6,069 nucleotides of DNA, taken from contig CAMWKY010000139.1 of NCBI GenBank assembly GCA_947174965.1, positions 1 to 6,069 on the forward strand. Reading direction: 5' to 3'. The notes under the pieces were generated by a model that worked only from the letters and a program-made list of their open reading frames with translations, searched no databases and was not told where the DNA came from. Each line of letters opens with the position of its first letter. The first letter of the stretch is position 1. Of this stretch, positions 5,695-6,069 are shown piece by piece. The position numbers were made by a program, and so were the translations under genes. The DNA comes from an uncultured Ruminococcus sp. (GTDB lineage: Bacteria > Bacillota > Clostridia > Oscillospirales > Ruminococcaceae).

Positions 5695-6069
5695 CTATAA
5701 ATCAAGGCTGATGGATAACTTTTCGTCATCAAGATTATTCATGCTGTCGTCCATTACTGCGGATTTATCGTTATTATTGCTAAAATAATAGTCATATCGT
5801 ACTTCATTATTTACAGTATCTATATTTACAGTTAGAGCAAAATCTGTTGTATTCCACCAATTTGCTTGAAATACACGCACTTCAACTGGCTTATTTATTT
5901 CGGGAATATCAATTGTAAACGAATATCCGCCGTATTCTCCGCCTTTTATGGAAATATAAGATTCATTGTCTTTTGTTTTAACTGAAATATCGTCACATCT
6001 GCTTTTATTGTGAAAACTGATACTTTCAGGAGACAAAGTCTGTTTGTCTATAATTATTCTAATATAACC
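5695..6069 (-). CDS. Hypothetical protein, 5' end beyond the window
   Basis: The minus-strand frame is open from the window edge to a TAG at 5697-5695, giving 124 visible C-terminal residues. An in-frame TTG at 6036 could be read as a start but has no Shine-Dalgarno sequence before it, and the frame continues unbroken through another 11 codons to the edge, so I treat the gene as cut by the window. The visible part alternates hydrophobic and polar residues (for example SFTIDIPEI, VEVRVFQANWW, FALTVNID), suggesting a beta-sandwich, and ends in an Asp/Asn/Ser-rich tail. No membrane segment or catalytic motif is visible. It may be the C-terminal part of a secreted or lipoprotein-type protein, but that cannot be tested without the missing N-terminus. 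It converges on spoIVA, sharing the hairpin between them, and is probably unrelated in function. Confidence 0.65.
   Translation of the reverse strand, partial: GYIRIIIDKQTLSPESISFHNKSRCDDISVKTKDNESYISIKGGEYGGYSFTIDIPEINKPVEVRVFQANWWNTTDFALTVNIDTVNNEVRYDYYFSNNNDKSAVMDDSMNNLDDEKLSISLDL

Overview
The window reads as chromosome of a low-GC, endospore-forming Firmicute. Purine-rich Shine-Dalgarno sites, AT-rich codon use, a SpoIVA ATPase and a SipL-type DUF3794/LysM protein point to class Clostridia. A Ruminococcus-like member of the Oscillospiraceae is my best guess; that family assignment is inference from overall feel, not from a marker gene.

Left part (about 1-2405, + strand): four closely spaced genes with no terminator between them. 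In order they encode a four-cysteine, probably zinc-binding protein with a long acidic tail; a small single-pass membrane protein of unknown function with an uncertain start; an alpha/beta-hydrolase; and a RimJ/RimL-type GNAT acetyltransferase. A tRNA-Leu with anticodon UAG lies 21 bases after the acetyltransferase stop and is followed by a clear intrinsic terminator (2531-2565), so the tRNA may be the last member of this transcript.

Right part (about 2624-5650, + strand): a two-gene spore-morphogenesis operon. The first gene encodes a SipL-like protein and the second, 12 bases later, encodes SpoIVA. In Clostridioides difficile SipL binds SpoIVA through its LysM domain and both are needed to place the coat around the forespore. 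The tandem arrangement here therefore puts two physically interacting partners in one transcript. SpoIVA carries intact Walker A, switch and Walker B motifs.

Right edge (5654-6069): a hairpin that could stop transcription from both directions, then the 3' part of a minus-strand gene of unknown function whose start lies beyond the window.

I found no CRISPR array, insertion sequence, integrase, riboswitch or rRNA. The most interesting points are the sipL-spoIVA pair with its atypical LysM loop, and the zinc-ribbon/acidic-tail protein. I do not see convincing evidence for a new multi-gene defence or mobile system.
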